Of a stretch of 64,000 nt of DNA, positions 24,301 through 31,759 are shown piece after piece. Position numbers and translations under genes: made by a program. The notes under the pieces are model-generated. The model searched no databases and had not been told where the DNA came from. It saw only the letters and a list, made by a program, of their open reading frames with translations. How positions within the stretch are numbered: the stretch's first letter is position 1; each line of letters opens with the position of its first letter. The stretch is taken from contig NC_133490.1 in the NCBI RefSeq assembly GCF_025370935.1, forward strand, positions 2,826,061 to 2,890,060, read 5' to 3'. This DNA comes from Choristoneura fumiferana. Taxonomy: Eukaryota; Arthropoda; Insecta; Lepidoptera; Tortricidae.

Positions 24301-26145
24301 CGGAATGGGAACTTCGTACGCACCATTGAATCGCTTCGCAGGTTTGTGCAGGTTTCCTCACGATGTTTTCCTTCACCGCAAAGCTCGTGGTAAATTTCAA
24401 ATGTAATTCCGCACATGAATTTCGAAAAACTCAGAGGTGCGAGCCGGGGTTCGAACCCATGACCCTCTGCTGAGAGGCGATAGGTCAAACCACTAGGTCA
24501 CCACTCAGTATTTCAAACACAAATGGAATAAAAATACCTACATGTACATTTATTACCGGTATTTATTATGTTTTTACTATAGAAAATAACACAATATAAA
24601 ATAGTTTCTTTAAAAACATGTGCAAATTTTATTGTTAAGTTTCAAATGGTAAAATAAACCCCATGGGATGTCCCTGTATTTCTTTTTATGCAAGTTATAT
24701 TTTTTCTTGAATTTTCTACTGTAACATGTTACAGTAGAATATGTAGTTTCTTTGTTATTATTTACTTTAATTTTTACAAAATGTATATAATGCAAAATGT
24801 TTATTCTGGAAGGTGACCACAAAAGGCTCCTTTGCATGTCACTTTTTTTTTAAACTACCAGTGTAATCGAAAAGACCATCATTGCTAAGAATGCACCACT
24901 AGAAATTGGACCACATTATAGCTATAAGAGAATGCAGACTGGAGTATTTTTAACATTAAACCTCTACATATTTCTCATAAAAAGGGCATCAAGAGATAAG
25001 AAAGATAGATAAGGAAGTATTTGATAAATATTATTTTTTTTTCTTCAGGAGGTATGGAAACTTAAAATATAGTTTGATTACTAACTATCTCACAGTTATT
25101 TGCACTCTTTTCACACATATATCTGCCCCGATGTAGGTATCCTAAAGCTTTTATATTTTATTATATTTATTTATTTATAATTTCACAAATTTATGTCTAA
25201 TTTAGTGACTAATCACTACAACTATAGGCAAACAGTTCATCACTCTGATTTTATGGTGATTTTAACAATTGTGACCACCAATTATTGGGTAATATTGGAT
25301 AAGTACATATATTAAAAGGGGATCAAAATTATTATCAAAATTGGAAAATCATAAATAGTTACTCGCCACTGCGGTGTGCGGGGCATCCCAAGGGTTAAAA
25401 CAAAATAGCCATAATAATAAGTGAATAGCTGTGTAATGCAGCAGAGATAGGATTCAAACATTATGATAGCACAAAAATCAATTATAGCTTTTGTTAACAG
25501 AAATTATACTAAAAATATACAGCAAAGACACTTTATAAATGTTTGTGAATTAGAAAGGAGTTTTAAATATAATATTCAAAGCAAATTAATTCATCGTAAA
25601 TCACAAGCTGAAAGTAGAAAGTCGTCGTACAAAGCAAGGTCAGACAATTGATGCAATATCACGAATTCTATAGTAAATGCTTACTGTGAACAGGTAAACT
25701 CCACCTAACCTTGTAATGCACGTAAAATCGTAAAGAAAAAAACATTCTAAATACGGTAAAATGTTTATAAACAGTAATGACCTCTGTTCATGATGTTACT
25801 TAACTAACTGATAGGTTACAAGTTTTCCCACCAAAATAATTAACAAAAACATGCACATAAATCGAGGTGGATGCACTGTTAGTCATTTTAGAGCAGATTG
25901 AGAGTGCACTTGGCAAGTCTAGGGCATAGATTACCTTTAGGTTCAAATGGTGAGCCTTGCTTCAAAGTGGTTGACATAGTTGGATCGTATCCCAGTTTCG
26001 AAAGTTTTCGGTAGTCGTGCGTCACACGACGACGTTTAGCGGCTTCGCCGGCGTCCGCCTCGCTGTTAGCACCACAGTAATCGTCGGCAAAATCGCAATT
26101 TTCACTAACTTTTACATGGGAATCCAGCGGGCCATTGGACGCCAT
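12225..26145 (-). CDS. RSBN1: RSBN1-family JmjC histone lysine demethylase, 3'-incomplete
   Basis: Eight exons: 26145-25935, 23374-22672, 22248-22060, 21218-21101, 19351-19163, 13968-13829, 13251-13115 and 12364-12225. All junctions have GT/AG and matching phases except that exon 6 is one base short. About 609 codons are visible. Recognisable family blocks are FWPVFDSGGYGDA, LTVKAGVLARASDIETTT, GPLHQISLVGTVHEEVGGYF, ESNDGPILWIRPGEQLVPTA and NLQYLPRYSEAREFLFEDRT. RSBN1 and C. elegans DPY-21 are nuclear JmjC proteins linked to H4K20me2 demethylation. The candidate HxD iron-binding motif is His-Ala-Asp near residue 593; the distal His should lie in the missing exons. Basic clusters KRRR (about residue 38) and KKRKR (about 72) suggest nuclear import. 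A CX2CX8CX5C cluster in exon 3 may bind zinc. Intron 5 carries a complete copia element. Confidence 0.93.
12365..13114 (-). other. RSBN1 intron 7
   Basis: No coding signal. Contains AT-rich sequence and a stretch (12740-13070) with common repeat words (tatgaaaccattgaagag) but no delimited element. Confidence 0.6.
13115..13251 (-). CDS. RSBN1: RSBN1 exon 7
   Basis: The acceptor is gttcccaacag and the donor CGGCG|GTCAGT. It encodes TMPWGPMSAVEMEPQ, ESNDGPILWIRPGEQLVPTA and ELGKSPIKKR, a near-diagnostic block of the family. Confidence 0.94.
13473..13592. mobile_element. Palindromic MITE in RSBN1 intron 6
   Basis: 120 bp with inverted ends GTAAATCGTCAATTACTGGAC / GTAAATCGTCATTTACTGGCC. Between the arms is a short non-coding core. 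Directly beyond the right end (13600-13690) is a fragment of the 4440-4760 repeat family. Confidence 0.75.
13829..13968 (-). CDS. RSBN1: RSBN1 exon 6, with a one-base frame break
   Basis: The acceptor is CTCATCCTCCCCCAG and the donor AACTTG|GTAAGT. The 3' part reads SGTFRSGPLHQISLVGTVHE, then EVGGYFPDMLAMLAANPF in phase with exon 7. The 5' part reads VQQSYL in phase with exon 5. The two frames differ by one base: the exon is 140 nt where both flanking phases require 141. One base appears to be lost near 13949-13953 (tactta/gcggc). This is either a real frameshift or a consensus error. A copia LTR lies only 20 nt upstream of this exon. Confidence 0.88.
13989..14149 (+). repeat. Copia 5' LTR
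   Basis: 161 bp, TG...CA termini. Matches 18193-18356 with one small T/C-run difference and one A insertion in the 3' copy. On the minus strand it supplies CTAAT at 14016-14012, a branch-point-like motif relative to RSBN1 exon 6. Confidence 0.95.
14150..14161 (+). promoter_or_regulatory. Copia primer-binding site
   Basis: TGGTAGCAGAGC immediately follows the 5' LTR. It begins with TGG, as required to pair with a tRNA CCA end, and resembles the initiator-methionine tRNA site used by many Ty1/copia elements (family knowledge). Confidence 0.8.
14312..18205 (+). CDS. Copia gag-pol polyprotein, intact
   Basis: 1297 residues, one uninterrupted frame, in copia order. Gag zinc knuckle CFNCNKHGHFARDC is near residue 207. 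The aspartic protease VDSGAS is near 256. The integrase has an HHCC start (WHRRMGHLN, CTTCLRGKQ) and catalytic D454, D517, E553 (a DD35E spacing). Reverse transcriptase has AFLQGDIDTEIYMSQPE and the active site VWVDDFL near 979. RNase H has GYCDADWASD near 1140 and LSTAEAEYMA. The stop codon lies inside the 3' LTR. The chosen start (ATGTCGAACACG) is the first Met in the long frame and gives a normal copia N-terminus. All key residues are present, so it looks capable of autonomous movement; activity is inferred, not shown. Confidence 0.97.
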   Translation: MSNTGHNPFHIDRLIGRDNYASWKFAVQAYFELEDLWTCVTGTNSDSKKETKAKSKLILLLDPINYVHVQNATTCKEVWENLEQAFDDSGLYRRVALLRDLITTTLESSRNVDDYVNKLMLTAHKLRNIKFDINDEWLGTLMLAGLPENYKPMIMGLESSGIKISADCIKTKLLQEVQCSESSAFFTRNKAGSGNLRNKKISRGPRCFNCNKHGHFARDCPTPKSKSVKNVEENKSFTAAFSASSSLKMNPDQWYVDSGASMHMTNRRDWMYDVTSPPIPSVTVASKTPLPVESMGKVNLLINGDEESKIQVKQVLFIPKLAANLLSVSAMVKNGCKVNFRDKGCDIYNHDGKLVCSAKLVNNLYLLNTHREVLSNLSCSNNLNDAVLWHRRMGHLNFSDVNKLPECTDGVSLSSSNIKGPITCTTCLRGKQTRLPFNSSGSRASQPLQLIHTDLCGPMEQESLGGMKYFITFIDDFTRTVKIYFLKNKLNVLETFKDFKSKVENELDKKIKVIRSDNGKEFCNKDFESFLSQHGIEHQTSTPYSPQQNGLAERMNRTLVERAKCMLFDAQLPKQLWAEAIATSGYVINRSPTKSLDGKTPIEMWSGKKPNLSNIKIFGSEVMTQVPKEKRRKWDSKSRKLIFVGYCESTKGYRILDPDTNKIIKSRDVVFLENVQECDHNIYIPYDLNSDTAIQLPEEACKEESENTIDHSSSDEYQSGDNDSTDLPGTSADMKQTPANAEASTDADTPTRKISLRPRKAINYAELDEHDVSFFCPLLNLTDPRTLDEALSSPDADQWKKAMQEEYDSLIENKTWSLVDLPPGKRVLPCKWVFKTKTNEKGEITRFKARLVIKGYAQRKGTDYDEVYAPVVRYTSVRYLIALAAKYDLDMVQMDAVCAFLQGDIDTEIYMSQPERYEQNAQVCCLHKSIYGLKQASRQWNLKLNNTLLKIGLERSKVDPCIYYQISKSTMIFIAVWVDDFLIFTNNKNTTERIKERLKEEFRMKDLGELRHCIGMNIHRNRETGVIMMDQEKYINSVLERFGMTECKPVRTPIEVNAKFDKSTEGADSKIPYREAVGCLIYLAHVTRPDIAFAVSKLSQFCNISGNEHWLGVKRVMRYLQGTKNLKLCYVKDDSQEIIGYCDADWASDPLDRRSCTGYTFLFQNGSISWNTCKQQTVALSTAEAEYMAMASATQEALWIQQLQDELSQGVDSALPIYSDNQSAIKLASTDCYKPKTKHIDIRLHFLRENIAKGKVKFLFVNGSDMVADNLTKGTTLVKHLYCISKMGLRSVGSVEF
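18193..18356 (+). repeat. Copia 3' LTR
   Basis: 164 bp, preceded by the short purine tract tagggag. The last 13 bases of the gag-pol ORF overlap it. Confidence 0.95.
18500..19135. repeat. Lepidopteran interspersed repeat (aaaccggtcaagagcgtgtcgg ... ggttccg)
   Basis: Begins near gaaaaacaaaccggtcaaga and ends with gacagacagacggacttgac, then ggttccgtttttgcc and ggagccctaaag. This head and tail are typical of a widespread lepidopteran retroposon; related pieces are at 895 and 35908. A G homopolymer (about 12-13 G) sits near 18804-18816. Lies in RSBN1 intron 5. Confidence 0.65.
19163..19351 (-). CDS. RSBN1: RSBN1 exon 5
   Basis: The acceptor is cacctacag and the donor CAGCAG|GTCGGT. 63 codons: LVFSEDSEGWAHFVCGVVRG ... 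LTVKAGVLARASDIETTTIS-RYYQQ. Both ends are phase 0. GC-rich relative to the introns. Confidence 0.93.
19775..19885. mobile_element. MITE (gggcggta...attacgaac family), copy 1
   Basis: Inverted ends cgggcggtactagaattacg and (reverse complement) agggcggtaaataaggaatt, with inner aagcccgaagtcga. The opposite-orientation relative is at 30988-31121. Confidence 0.7.
20011..20220. mobile_element. MITE with about 38-bp terminal inverted repeats
   Basis: Ends read gaccaaggagcttatataca then actggaggttgaacgc, inverted on the other side. An inner palindrome atattccatctctttctt / aagaaagagatggaatat lies at about 20097-20142. No coding content. In RSBN1 intron 4. Confidence 0.8.
20280..20655. other. RSBN1 intron 4, no element resolved
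   Basis: AT-rich, no exon. The stretch 20380-20470 contains ggtgaaattacccatttccc and a facing gaatgggtcactttccaccc, a weak inverted pair. Confidence 0.4.
20658..21055. mobile_element. MITE with agggctatcg ends
   Basis: Left end aatgagggctatcg; right end (reverse complement) agtgagggctatcgcgtatg. Both inner arms contain ggcgc and gcgtgaggt words; they are imperfect inverted repeats of about 60 nt. A half copy is at 59265-59373. Confidence 0.65.
21101..21218 (-). CDS. RSBN1: RSBN1 exon 4
   Basis: The acceptor is tattcatcag and the donor CTCAAG|GTAAGT. One base completes the Arg codon, then LMRVETHPNGGASVVYLNQR and DVDMLSATQQEALAKEFLK. Confidence 0.92.
21380..21785. repeat. Retroposon tails in RSBN1 intron 3
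   Basis: Two neighbouring pieces. 21380-21600 begins with aagattgatttatttgccaa, a LINE tail motif, and is followed by degraded coding-like sequence. 21600-21785 has tattatgagaaagtttgcaa through gaaccgattattag to ggcaacaggctagta, the common lepidopteran tail also seen at 49160-49322. Confidence 0.55.
21895..22025 (+). mobile_element. tRNA-derived SINE fragment (ggggcagata family)
   Basis: B box GGTTCGATTCCCGG (about 21933-21946) then cggggcagatatttgtatga and tgtttgttctcgg. Fuller copies lie at 48280-48610 and 55850-56095 on the minus strand. Confidence 0.7.
22060..22248 (-). CDS. RSBN1: RSBN1 exon 3
   Basis: The acceptor is cctgcttccag and the donor CACAG|GTAAAA. It encodes a Ser/His-rich start, a Cys cluster CHHCRRRARIKRCSIGVQC (CX2CX8CX5C), an Ala/Pro-rich low-complexity stretch and WGPLADTPTVRELKYH. 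The GC-rich run explains several overlapping false ORFs. Confidence 0.88.
22249..22671 (-). other. RSBN1 intron 2
   Basis: No exon or clear repeat. 22300-22390 has repeated aatgtcag words. Confidence 0.6.
22672..23374 (-). CDS. RSBN1: RSBN1 exon 2 (largest exon)
   Basis: The acceptor is tcttattccag and the donor GAAAG|GTGAGT. It encodes GKKRKRSDDSRELCLWSD, VKPAKLSKFWPVFDSGGYGD and a long conserved region (NITDADFSLSALHQTCGLNA, QLRIINAHFQNSMFKYKYPR). It ends in a charged tail with two VKVEND repeats and KEKEKDRENRER. The phase matches exon 1 (G|GT = Gly). Confidence 0.93.
23519..23872. mobile_element. MITE with about 50-bp terminal inverted repeats in RSBN1 intron 1
   Basis: Left arm gcggacacatgcaagtcgct, cgacgctcgtttccagcgat, aaatctggtcacgtg; the right arm is the inverse (catgttaccagatttgtcgctgg ...). 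The core contains a shorter palindrome cagcgataaagctcaacatt / ttcagctttatcgct. A CACGTG E-box lies in the left arm (about 23569). Confidence 0.78.
24206..24507 (-). mobile_element. Full-length lepidopteran tRNA-derived SINE
   Basis: On the minus strand: tRNA-like head with A box TGACCTAGTGG and B box GGTTCGAACCC, central body, then gcctgtgcccagcagtgggacg and tatataggctgggatgatga at the tail. It abuts the left edge of duplication copy 2 exactly (24504), marking that boundary. Fragments of the same family occur at 1-545, 30645-30718, 32225-32325, 33100-33380, 34370-34490, 49824-49905 and 50997-51075. Confidence 0.88.
25935..26145 (-). CDS. RSBN1: RSBN1 exon 1 (start codon)
   Basis: Start in good context (acaATGGCG). 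70 codons plus one base, then donor CCTAAAG|GTAATC. MASNGPLDSHVKVSENCDFA ... EAAKRRRVTHDYRKLSKLGY. Two lines of support: the splice phase into exon 2, and conservation at 3256-3466. Confidence 0.9.
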
Positions 26146-26400
26146 TGTTTAGGAACAAACGCTGATATCAACAAAACATACACCAGTTTCGTCACTTAAA
26201 TAACCATGCTACTAACAAATGACACATTGGCGACGTGGATAGAGTTAATAATCACACAGAACGGCGAGAAACACATTGATTTCGTGTAAAAAACAACTTG
26301 CGACGCCATTTACTGCTAACTCACACTTTTTTTGTGGAGTTTTTCAATACGTACAAAATGTCGTATACCGTCCGAGGCACTGGCACCACACTATACAGCC
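26146..26400 (-). promoter_or_regulatory. Probable RSBN1 5' UTR / promoter region
   Basis: Immediately upstream of the start codon, CpG-containing (cgacgtgg, acggcgag, gcgacgcc) against an AT-rich background, with no other coding signal. No TATA box or initiator could be assigned with certainty. Duplicated at 3467-3720. Confidence 0.45.
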
Positions 26401-26539
26401 ATGAAGTATTTTTTTTTTTTAATATTTAGTTATAAAACAAAAAACTTTATAAAGCACAATCATCATTTTAAAATTAATTTTTATATCATTTGTCCATAAT
26501 TTATTTAAAATAAGGACTATAAGTTAACGCTTAACGGTA

Positions 26540-28820
26540 CATTGCGCCATCTGTTGAAATTTTACAATACCAACACACGGAATGTCATGCCACAACAATA
26601 CAATTTCCAAGCTTGGTATTTCGTTATAATACCAATAGGTGGCGCTAACAGTCTAAGCTAGCTCGAGTTGCTATTTATAAAGTTTCTGGTTTGATGATTG
26701 TTATCCATGTATTTAGTTATTAAAATACCGTAATTGATTATTACATTGCAGGCAGTGAACAACAGATATGATCGCAGTTAGTAACTTTACGTTTCTACTT
26801 ATTAAGACATTTAGTAAATGCGAAGACCTAGTATTATTACAGTATTACAAAACAGTGTCAAAATTTTCAAAAAAAAAACTCACTCATGCTCGTAATATTA
26901 GTGTTTATGCTGGATCTACTTAGGCGACATAAAATGACTTTTTATGCTCTGTGCATAATTGCATAAAGTATAAAATCTTCGTCTCAGACTAAGGTAATCA
27001 ATCAGGTGTAAACAGCCGCAAACAAAGTTTGTACTTATTTTTTTAATAATTTTTAATTTATATAAAACTAAAAATTAACCAAATCAATCATTAAAAATTA
27101 AAAAATATATAATTATATAATAAAAGGTACATATAGTAAGTGAACAATTGTTTCCACTGTCGAACATCGAAGTGAAAAGTAGTGTAGAACTCGAGCATTA
27201 TCCCCCTCGACGTGTCTATCCGCCCCCGCCGTACCGGCTCGGGTGGCTATATGAACGTCTCGTGTAAAATGGCTCGTTTTATGCTCCTGTTGTATTAATC
27301 TACTATTTATCCCTTCCGTTTTTAGCCTACCGTGAAGTCGCCAAGCGGTCACAGCGGAAGACCAGCGTTGGCCTACACCACAGTATACCATTTGTCTGAG
27401 CGGCCAACACTACGCTGGGCTGGGACCGCTTCGCGATTTCACAAAAACTTATTTTATTTTTTATTATTTATTTAAATTGTATTACTAATGTATTTATGTG
27501 AAACGACCACCGAATTTGGCGAAACTTAGAAAAAACACGTCGGAATTATTTTATCCGTTTAGGAGCTACGATGTCATACACGGATGGTGTTACACGGTGT
27601 CAACACAGATAAAAACCAGTCTCGGAATGATAAACGCTGGAAAATCCATACTTAAGCTAATAAAAATAATATGTTTGTTAGGAACACTCAAACTTGTCGG
27701 ACGTGCTAAATAGTGAAAATAAAATTGCAATTCATATGCGAATCTGCGTATTGATAAATAAATACATTGTATATGTACATATTTACACGTAGGTTGTATT
27801 TTATCGATTGCTGTGTTCATTAGTAATACTAATGTGTATACAGTAAATAAATTTGGCCGCGCAGTCCTCCATCCACTGCGAGGAAAATGGAAGGATATTT
27901 TTATTCGACATAAGGCAGTTGTCTCACCGCCGGCGAGGAAACGATTGTGGCTATCGACTATTTTCTCGCTCAAGAAACGAACAAAAGATATACCTAAGAT
28001 CCTGTGTAAGTAAAAGAGACATATATATATTAATAGTTGATCGCTAGCGGTTCACACTGCCGGCGAGAACTCGCTCTTACATCTTTTGTCGCAGCGACAA
28101 GAGCTATAAAACTCGCTGAGCTATGAAACTAGCTCAGCGATACTCGCTCAGCGCTATTAGCTTGGCGGCCGCCCGGCTTGAGCGAGTGGAGGAGTATCGC
28201 CCGTCGTGCTCGAACACTCGCTTTTCACTGCTCGCCCACTCGTTTCTAGTTACTCGCTCTGCTCGCTCCTCGCTCATCGTCGGCGGTGGGATAAGTGCCT
28301 TACTACCTTGTTTACCTACTAACTTAGTACGATCAAGGACTCTTCGACAAGGACTTTGTTGTTTTTTTTAATATGGATCTGTCCGTAAGGAAACCGCCAT
28401 GACAACGTCAGTTCTCTTTATGTTTTGTCTCCATGACAGATCATGACCAAAGAGTAAATAACTATAGAAATCATGACATATTTATGAGTAACAAAATAAA
28501 TTATATTTACATCGACAGTAGCGATAAGGTAACGAATAGAGCTATATTTCCAAGAAAATATTGAAATAATATGATATTACGGCATCCTACGGACAAAAAA
28601 CATAAACCATAAACATACCTATGGTATGTGCTAGTGGGTGTACTGCCTTTTCGGAAAAATATGTTTAGCCAAATTTCACTTAGCAACCAATCTTTCGCCG
28701 AAGTTTCATTTGGCAAACCAATCGTTGGCATAACTTTACTTCGCATTTTTCTTATTTCGCAACATTTTTATACTTATTGCAAAATTTTACTTCATCACAC
28801 TTTTATGTGGCAATAATGAT
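26540..28820. other. RSBN1 upstream DNA, no gene
   Basis: Contains the 27125-27420 and 28005-28140 repeat copies and cgctcg-rich sequence at 28140-28300, all mirrored in 3800-6050. Short ORFs here are not conserved in frame between the two copies. Confidence 0.6.
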
Positions 28821-28928
28821 ACAAATACAATACAAAAAAATATTCTTTATTGCACACCATAAAGCAGTAAAAAAAACTTATAATATAAACACTTAGGTTT
28901 ATTCTTTAGATTTTTTTTTAGATTTTAG
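28821..28928 (-). mobile_element. Short retroposon tail insertion, 6-bp duplication
   Basis: 108 bp (acaaatacaatac ... attctttattgcacaccat), a LINE-tail motif in reverse, flanked by AATGAT at 28815-28820 and 28929-28934. It is absent from the paired site in copy 1 (near 6488-6493). Confidence 0.8.
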
Positions 28929-29295
28929 AATGATGTAGCAAATGATTGGCTTAGGCAAAGAGTGGGCCAAATTTTGTGCCGCTGAGTATATATTATCAGT
29001 GACGCTTAGCAGTTAGTTATTAATAAGATATACCTATGCAAATTAAACAAAACTCATACTTTTTTTAAAGAATGCGTTCACCCTGCCAGCAAATGAATAG
29101 GCGTCGTAATCCACGTACTCAGTCGTAATCGTCTCTCAGCAGACCATTGCGTACTTATAATATCCTAATAGCTGCAAGACTACACTCAATCGTATATTAC
29201 GTAACCGTCGATTCATAAACTTATAGTAGGAGATACAGTAATAGAAATATACATCCTCACCTGTTATTAGCTTGTGATAAAAGTTTATATCTACG

Positions 29296-29623
29296 CTTAG
29301 ATGAATGATTGGTCTCGCGCGCTCGCTCGACTAGATACCGCCGGCGTACTTGTCAAATGCGGCAACAAATAGTACGCCGAATTCGGCTTACCAGAGCCCG
29401 AGGCGAGTCAGTCGCCTTGCAAACTGTGCGTAAGGTGCATGTACCGAATTTTTGTTAAATTTTGGTCATAAACCGAAGTAAAATGCCAGTTTTCGCAGTG
29501 AAACTGTTTAAAAATAATACTACAAGAAATAAGAAGGACACTGGGATCACATACCATCAGTAAATATCGTACCGCATTCACGAACCTTTTGTTCGAGCGC
29601 GCGAGACCAATCATTCATCTAAG
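29296..29623. mobile_element. hAT-type MITE with perfect 8-bp duplication
   Basis: 328 bp. Terminal inverted repeats CTTAGATGAATGATTGGTCT, then CGCGCGCTCG. The target duplication TATCTACG lies at 29288-29295 and 29624-29631. No transposase. An 8-bp duplication is the hAT hallmark. Confidence 0.88.
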
Positions 29624-29631
29624 TATCTACG

Positions 29632-29924
29632 CATGTATTTATTACACATCTTTATTCACCCTCTGGCTGGATAAAGATGAAAGAACGTACCTACGAGTAT
29701 GTACAAAGCTGCATATCAAACTTCACAGTATTAACGAAGAAATGACTGATTACTAGATTTACGATATCATTTGGGAACATATATTAATTTTGTTTTGATT
29801 TAATTTATACCGATTCATCTAATCAAATAATTTACTCGTACAGTATTTACACATTCCTGAAAAGAAACTCTAGGTACTTGGGACTTTGTTCATATCCAGA
29901 GGGTAGATTCGTTGTATAGCTGAA
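29632..29924. other. Non-coding
   Basis: AT-rich; nothing recognised. Confidence 0.5.
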
Positions 29925-30054
29925 GGGCATTACGAAATTCGAAAGCCGAAGTTCGTTTCGTACCGTCCCTCTCGCTCTCGTATTTAATGATATTAGCGTC
30001 AGCGGGACGGCAAGGCACGAAGTTCGAATTTTGCATTTCGTAGTAGGTATAGGG
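29925..30054. mobile_element. Palindromic MITE (ctacgaaattcgaa family)
   Basis: Arms agggcattacgaaattcgaa and (inverse) cctatacctactacgaaatg, with inner gaagttcgtttcgtaccgtc. Same family as 9507-9612. Confidence 0.7.
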
Positions 30055-30059
30055 CCTGA

Positions 30060-30190
30060 CGGCCTACCCCGAAGTTCAAAAATCGAAGTTCGTATCGTAC
30101 CGCCCCTCTCGCTCTCGTATTAAATAGTATAAGTGTCAGAGGGACTGAACGACACGAACTTCGTTTTTCGAATTTCGTAGTAGCCCTGCT
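30060..30190. mobile_element. Second palindromic MITE of the same family, back to back
   Basis: Arms ctaccccgaagttcaaaaat and (inverse) agcagggctactacgaaatt. Adjacent to the copy at 29925-30054, with only a few bases between. Confidence 0.7.
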
Positions 30191-30195
30191 GTACC

Positions 30196-30349
30196 CCTAG
30201 TGTAAGTTTTCGGTTACAAAATACGTCTAGATCGCGTTCGCGTAAAATGTCAAGTTGTATGGAAACAAGAACATCGCAAACGTTCCGCTTGAGAATTTAA
30301 CGCGAACGCGATCGAGACGTATTTTGTCACCGAAAACTTACACTAGAGG
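30196..30349. mobile_element. MITE with about 50-bp terminal inverted repeats
   Basis: Ends ctagtgtaagttttcggt and gacaaaatacgtct, gatcgcgttcgcg, inverted on the right. Few mismatches between arms, so a strong hairpin is expected. Confidence 0.82.
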
Positions 30350-30987
30350 CACTGGTGCCTATATTCTTCTATAGCGTATTCGTAATCGTTATCCCGAGGA
30401 AACTATATACTATATACGTAGAGTAGGGGTGATCTTTTTTTTCTAATCCAACCCTGTAGTGTGGGGTATCGTTGGATAGACATCGAGACATCATTGATAG
30501 GTACGTAAGAAAAATACTCGCAATATAATGGGTACCATTAGCATGTTTGGGAGATAAGCCATAAAGGAATTGCCTTAAAACAGTCACAATTCCTAACTTT
30601 TGGTGTATTTGTACCCCATAAAATCATAATTTGAATAAGTAACTAAGTACGGCCCAAGCCCTCTCATTCTGAGAGGAGGCGTGTGCCCAGCAGTGGGACG
30701 TTTATAGTCTGGGATGATGAATTAGTAACTCAGGACACGTTATCATGGCAACAAACTACACTAAAAGGTTGATTGACCCAAATGACACCATGAGAGTGTC
30801 TATTTCTATTACCGTATCTCAGACTACGGGTATTAGCAGTCCGGGTTCGAGTCCCGCCCGCATGCAGCGCACGCGCAGTTTGACCGTGAATATGCTGCTT
30901 TACGATAGATCTATTATACATATATTTTTCAACCGACGTCACCAAGAGTTCGATGAATGAACATTTTATTTTGCTAGTAGATATTAT
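30350..30987. other. Intergenic with SINE tail and a tRNA-like B box
   Basis: 30645-30718 is a SINE tail (ggcccaagccctctcattct ... cccagcagtgggacgttta). 30830-30860 contains GGGTTCGAGTCCCGCC, a B-box-like motif of a degraded tRNA-derived element. No gene. Confidence 0.5.
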
Positions 30988-31121
30988 AGTACATTGTGTC
31001 TTAAGGGCGGTAAATAAGGAATTACGAACGAGAGTCTATTAGAAGCCCGAAGTCGAAGACTGAGGGGCTTTAATGAGTCGATGTTCGTAATTCTAGTACC
31101 GCCCGTGCGACATACAATGTT
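30988..31121. mobile_element. MITE (gggcggta family), copy 2
   Basis: Ends acattgtgtcttaagggcgg and (inverse) acattgtatgtcgcacgggc. Contains aagcccgaagtcgaagactg and an inner inverted copy. Opposite orientation to 19775-19885. Confidence 0.75.
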
Positions 31122-31140
31122 TTTCATCACATTTGTGAGT

Positions 31141-31141
31141 A

Positions 31142-31196
<55 letters not shown>
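31141..31196. repeat. (GT)n microsatellite
   Basis: About 25 GT units, followed directly by the retroposon tail at 31197. Confidence 0.95.
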
Positions 31197-31197
<1 letters not shown>

Positions 31198-31690
31198 TGT
31201 CTGTGGCACCGTAGCTCTTAAACGGGTGGACCGATTTGAATGCGGTTTTTTTATTTGATAGCAGAATTTCTAGCAATGATTCTTAGACATATTATATCAG
31301 AATCGGTTAAGCCATTTTTGAGATATTGAACTTTGAAGTGACAAAGTCGGGGGTTCGCCAACTTTTTGTTGTTTAGGTTATTTACTAAAGCGGAGTGACG
31401 TCAGGGAATTTACAAAAAAATACATGTCCAATTTTTTTCTAGTAATCCAAGTAACGGACCCAATTTACCCAATTATTTAAGATTTATTTAATTATAAATC
31501 ACATTTTTTTTAAGTAGCCTGTATGGTGTCCCACTGCTGGGAAAAAACCTGCCCTCTTGACATTCACAACCCGTTCTGACAAATAAAAACAAAAAAAACG
31601 GGAATTTAATGAAATCCTGTATTGACTATTGAGCTACGTAGGACTTACCTAATGGCTTTCGCAAGTGCAGCCGCGACTAAAAGCTAGTGA
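31197..31690. repeat. Dispersed lepidopteran retroposon tail
   Basis: ctgtggcaccgtagctctta, aacgggtggaccgatttgaa, then agaatcggttaagccatttt and cagccgcgactaaaagctag. It is the inverse of the piece at 8900-8970. Ends are approximate. Confidence 0.55.
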
Positions 31691-31759
31691 TAGCGATTTC
31701 GCACGCGTAAACTATTAAGTACTACATGTGTAGTTAGCCAATTTAACGGAAATCTGGTT

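Larger units (their letters stand above)
24504..29241. repeat. Segmental (or haplotypic) duplication, copy 2 (in place)
   Basis: Matches 1832-6798. This copy holds RSBN1 exon 1 in correct order with exon 2, so it is the native one. It lacks the LINE at 6064-6431 and has its own insertion at 28821-28928. The right end continues smoothly into unique sequence (tagaaatatacatcctcacc). Confidence 0.92.

Noticed and set aside
30745..30960. 71-codon ORFs on both strands around a B-box motif
   Set aside because: Chance frames in a degraded tRNA-derived element.
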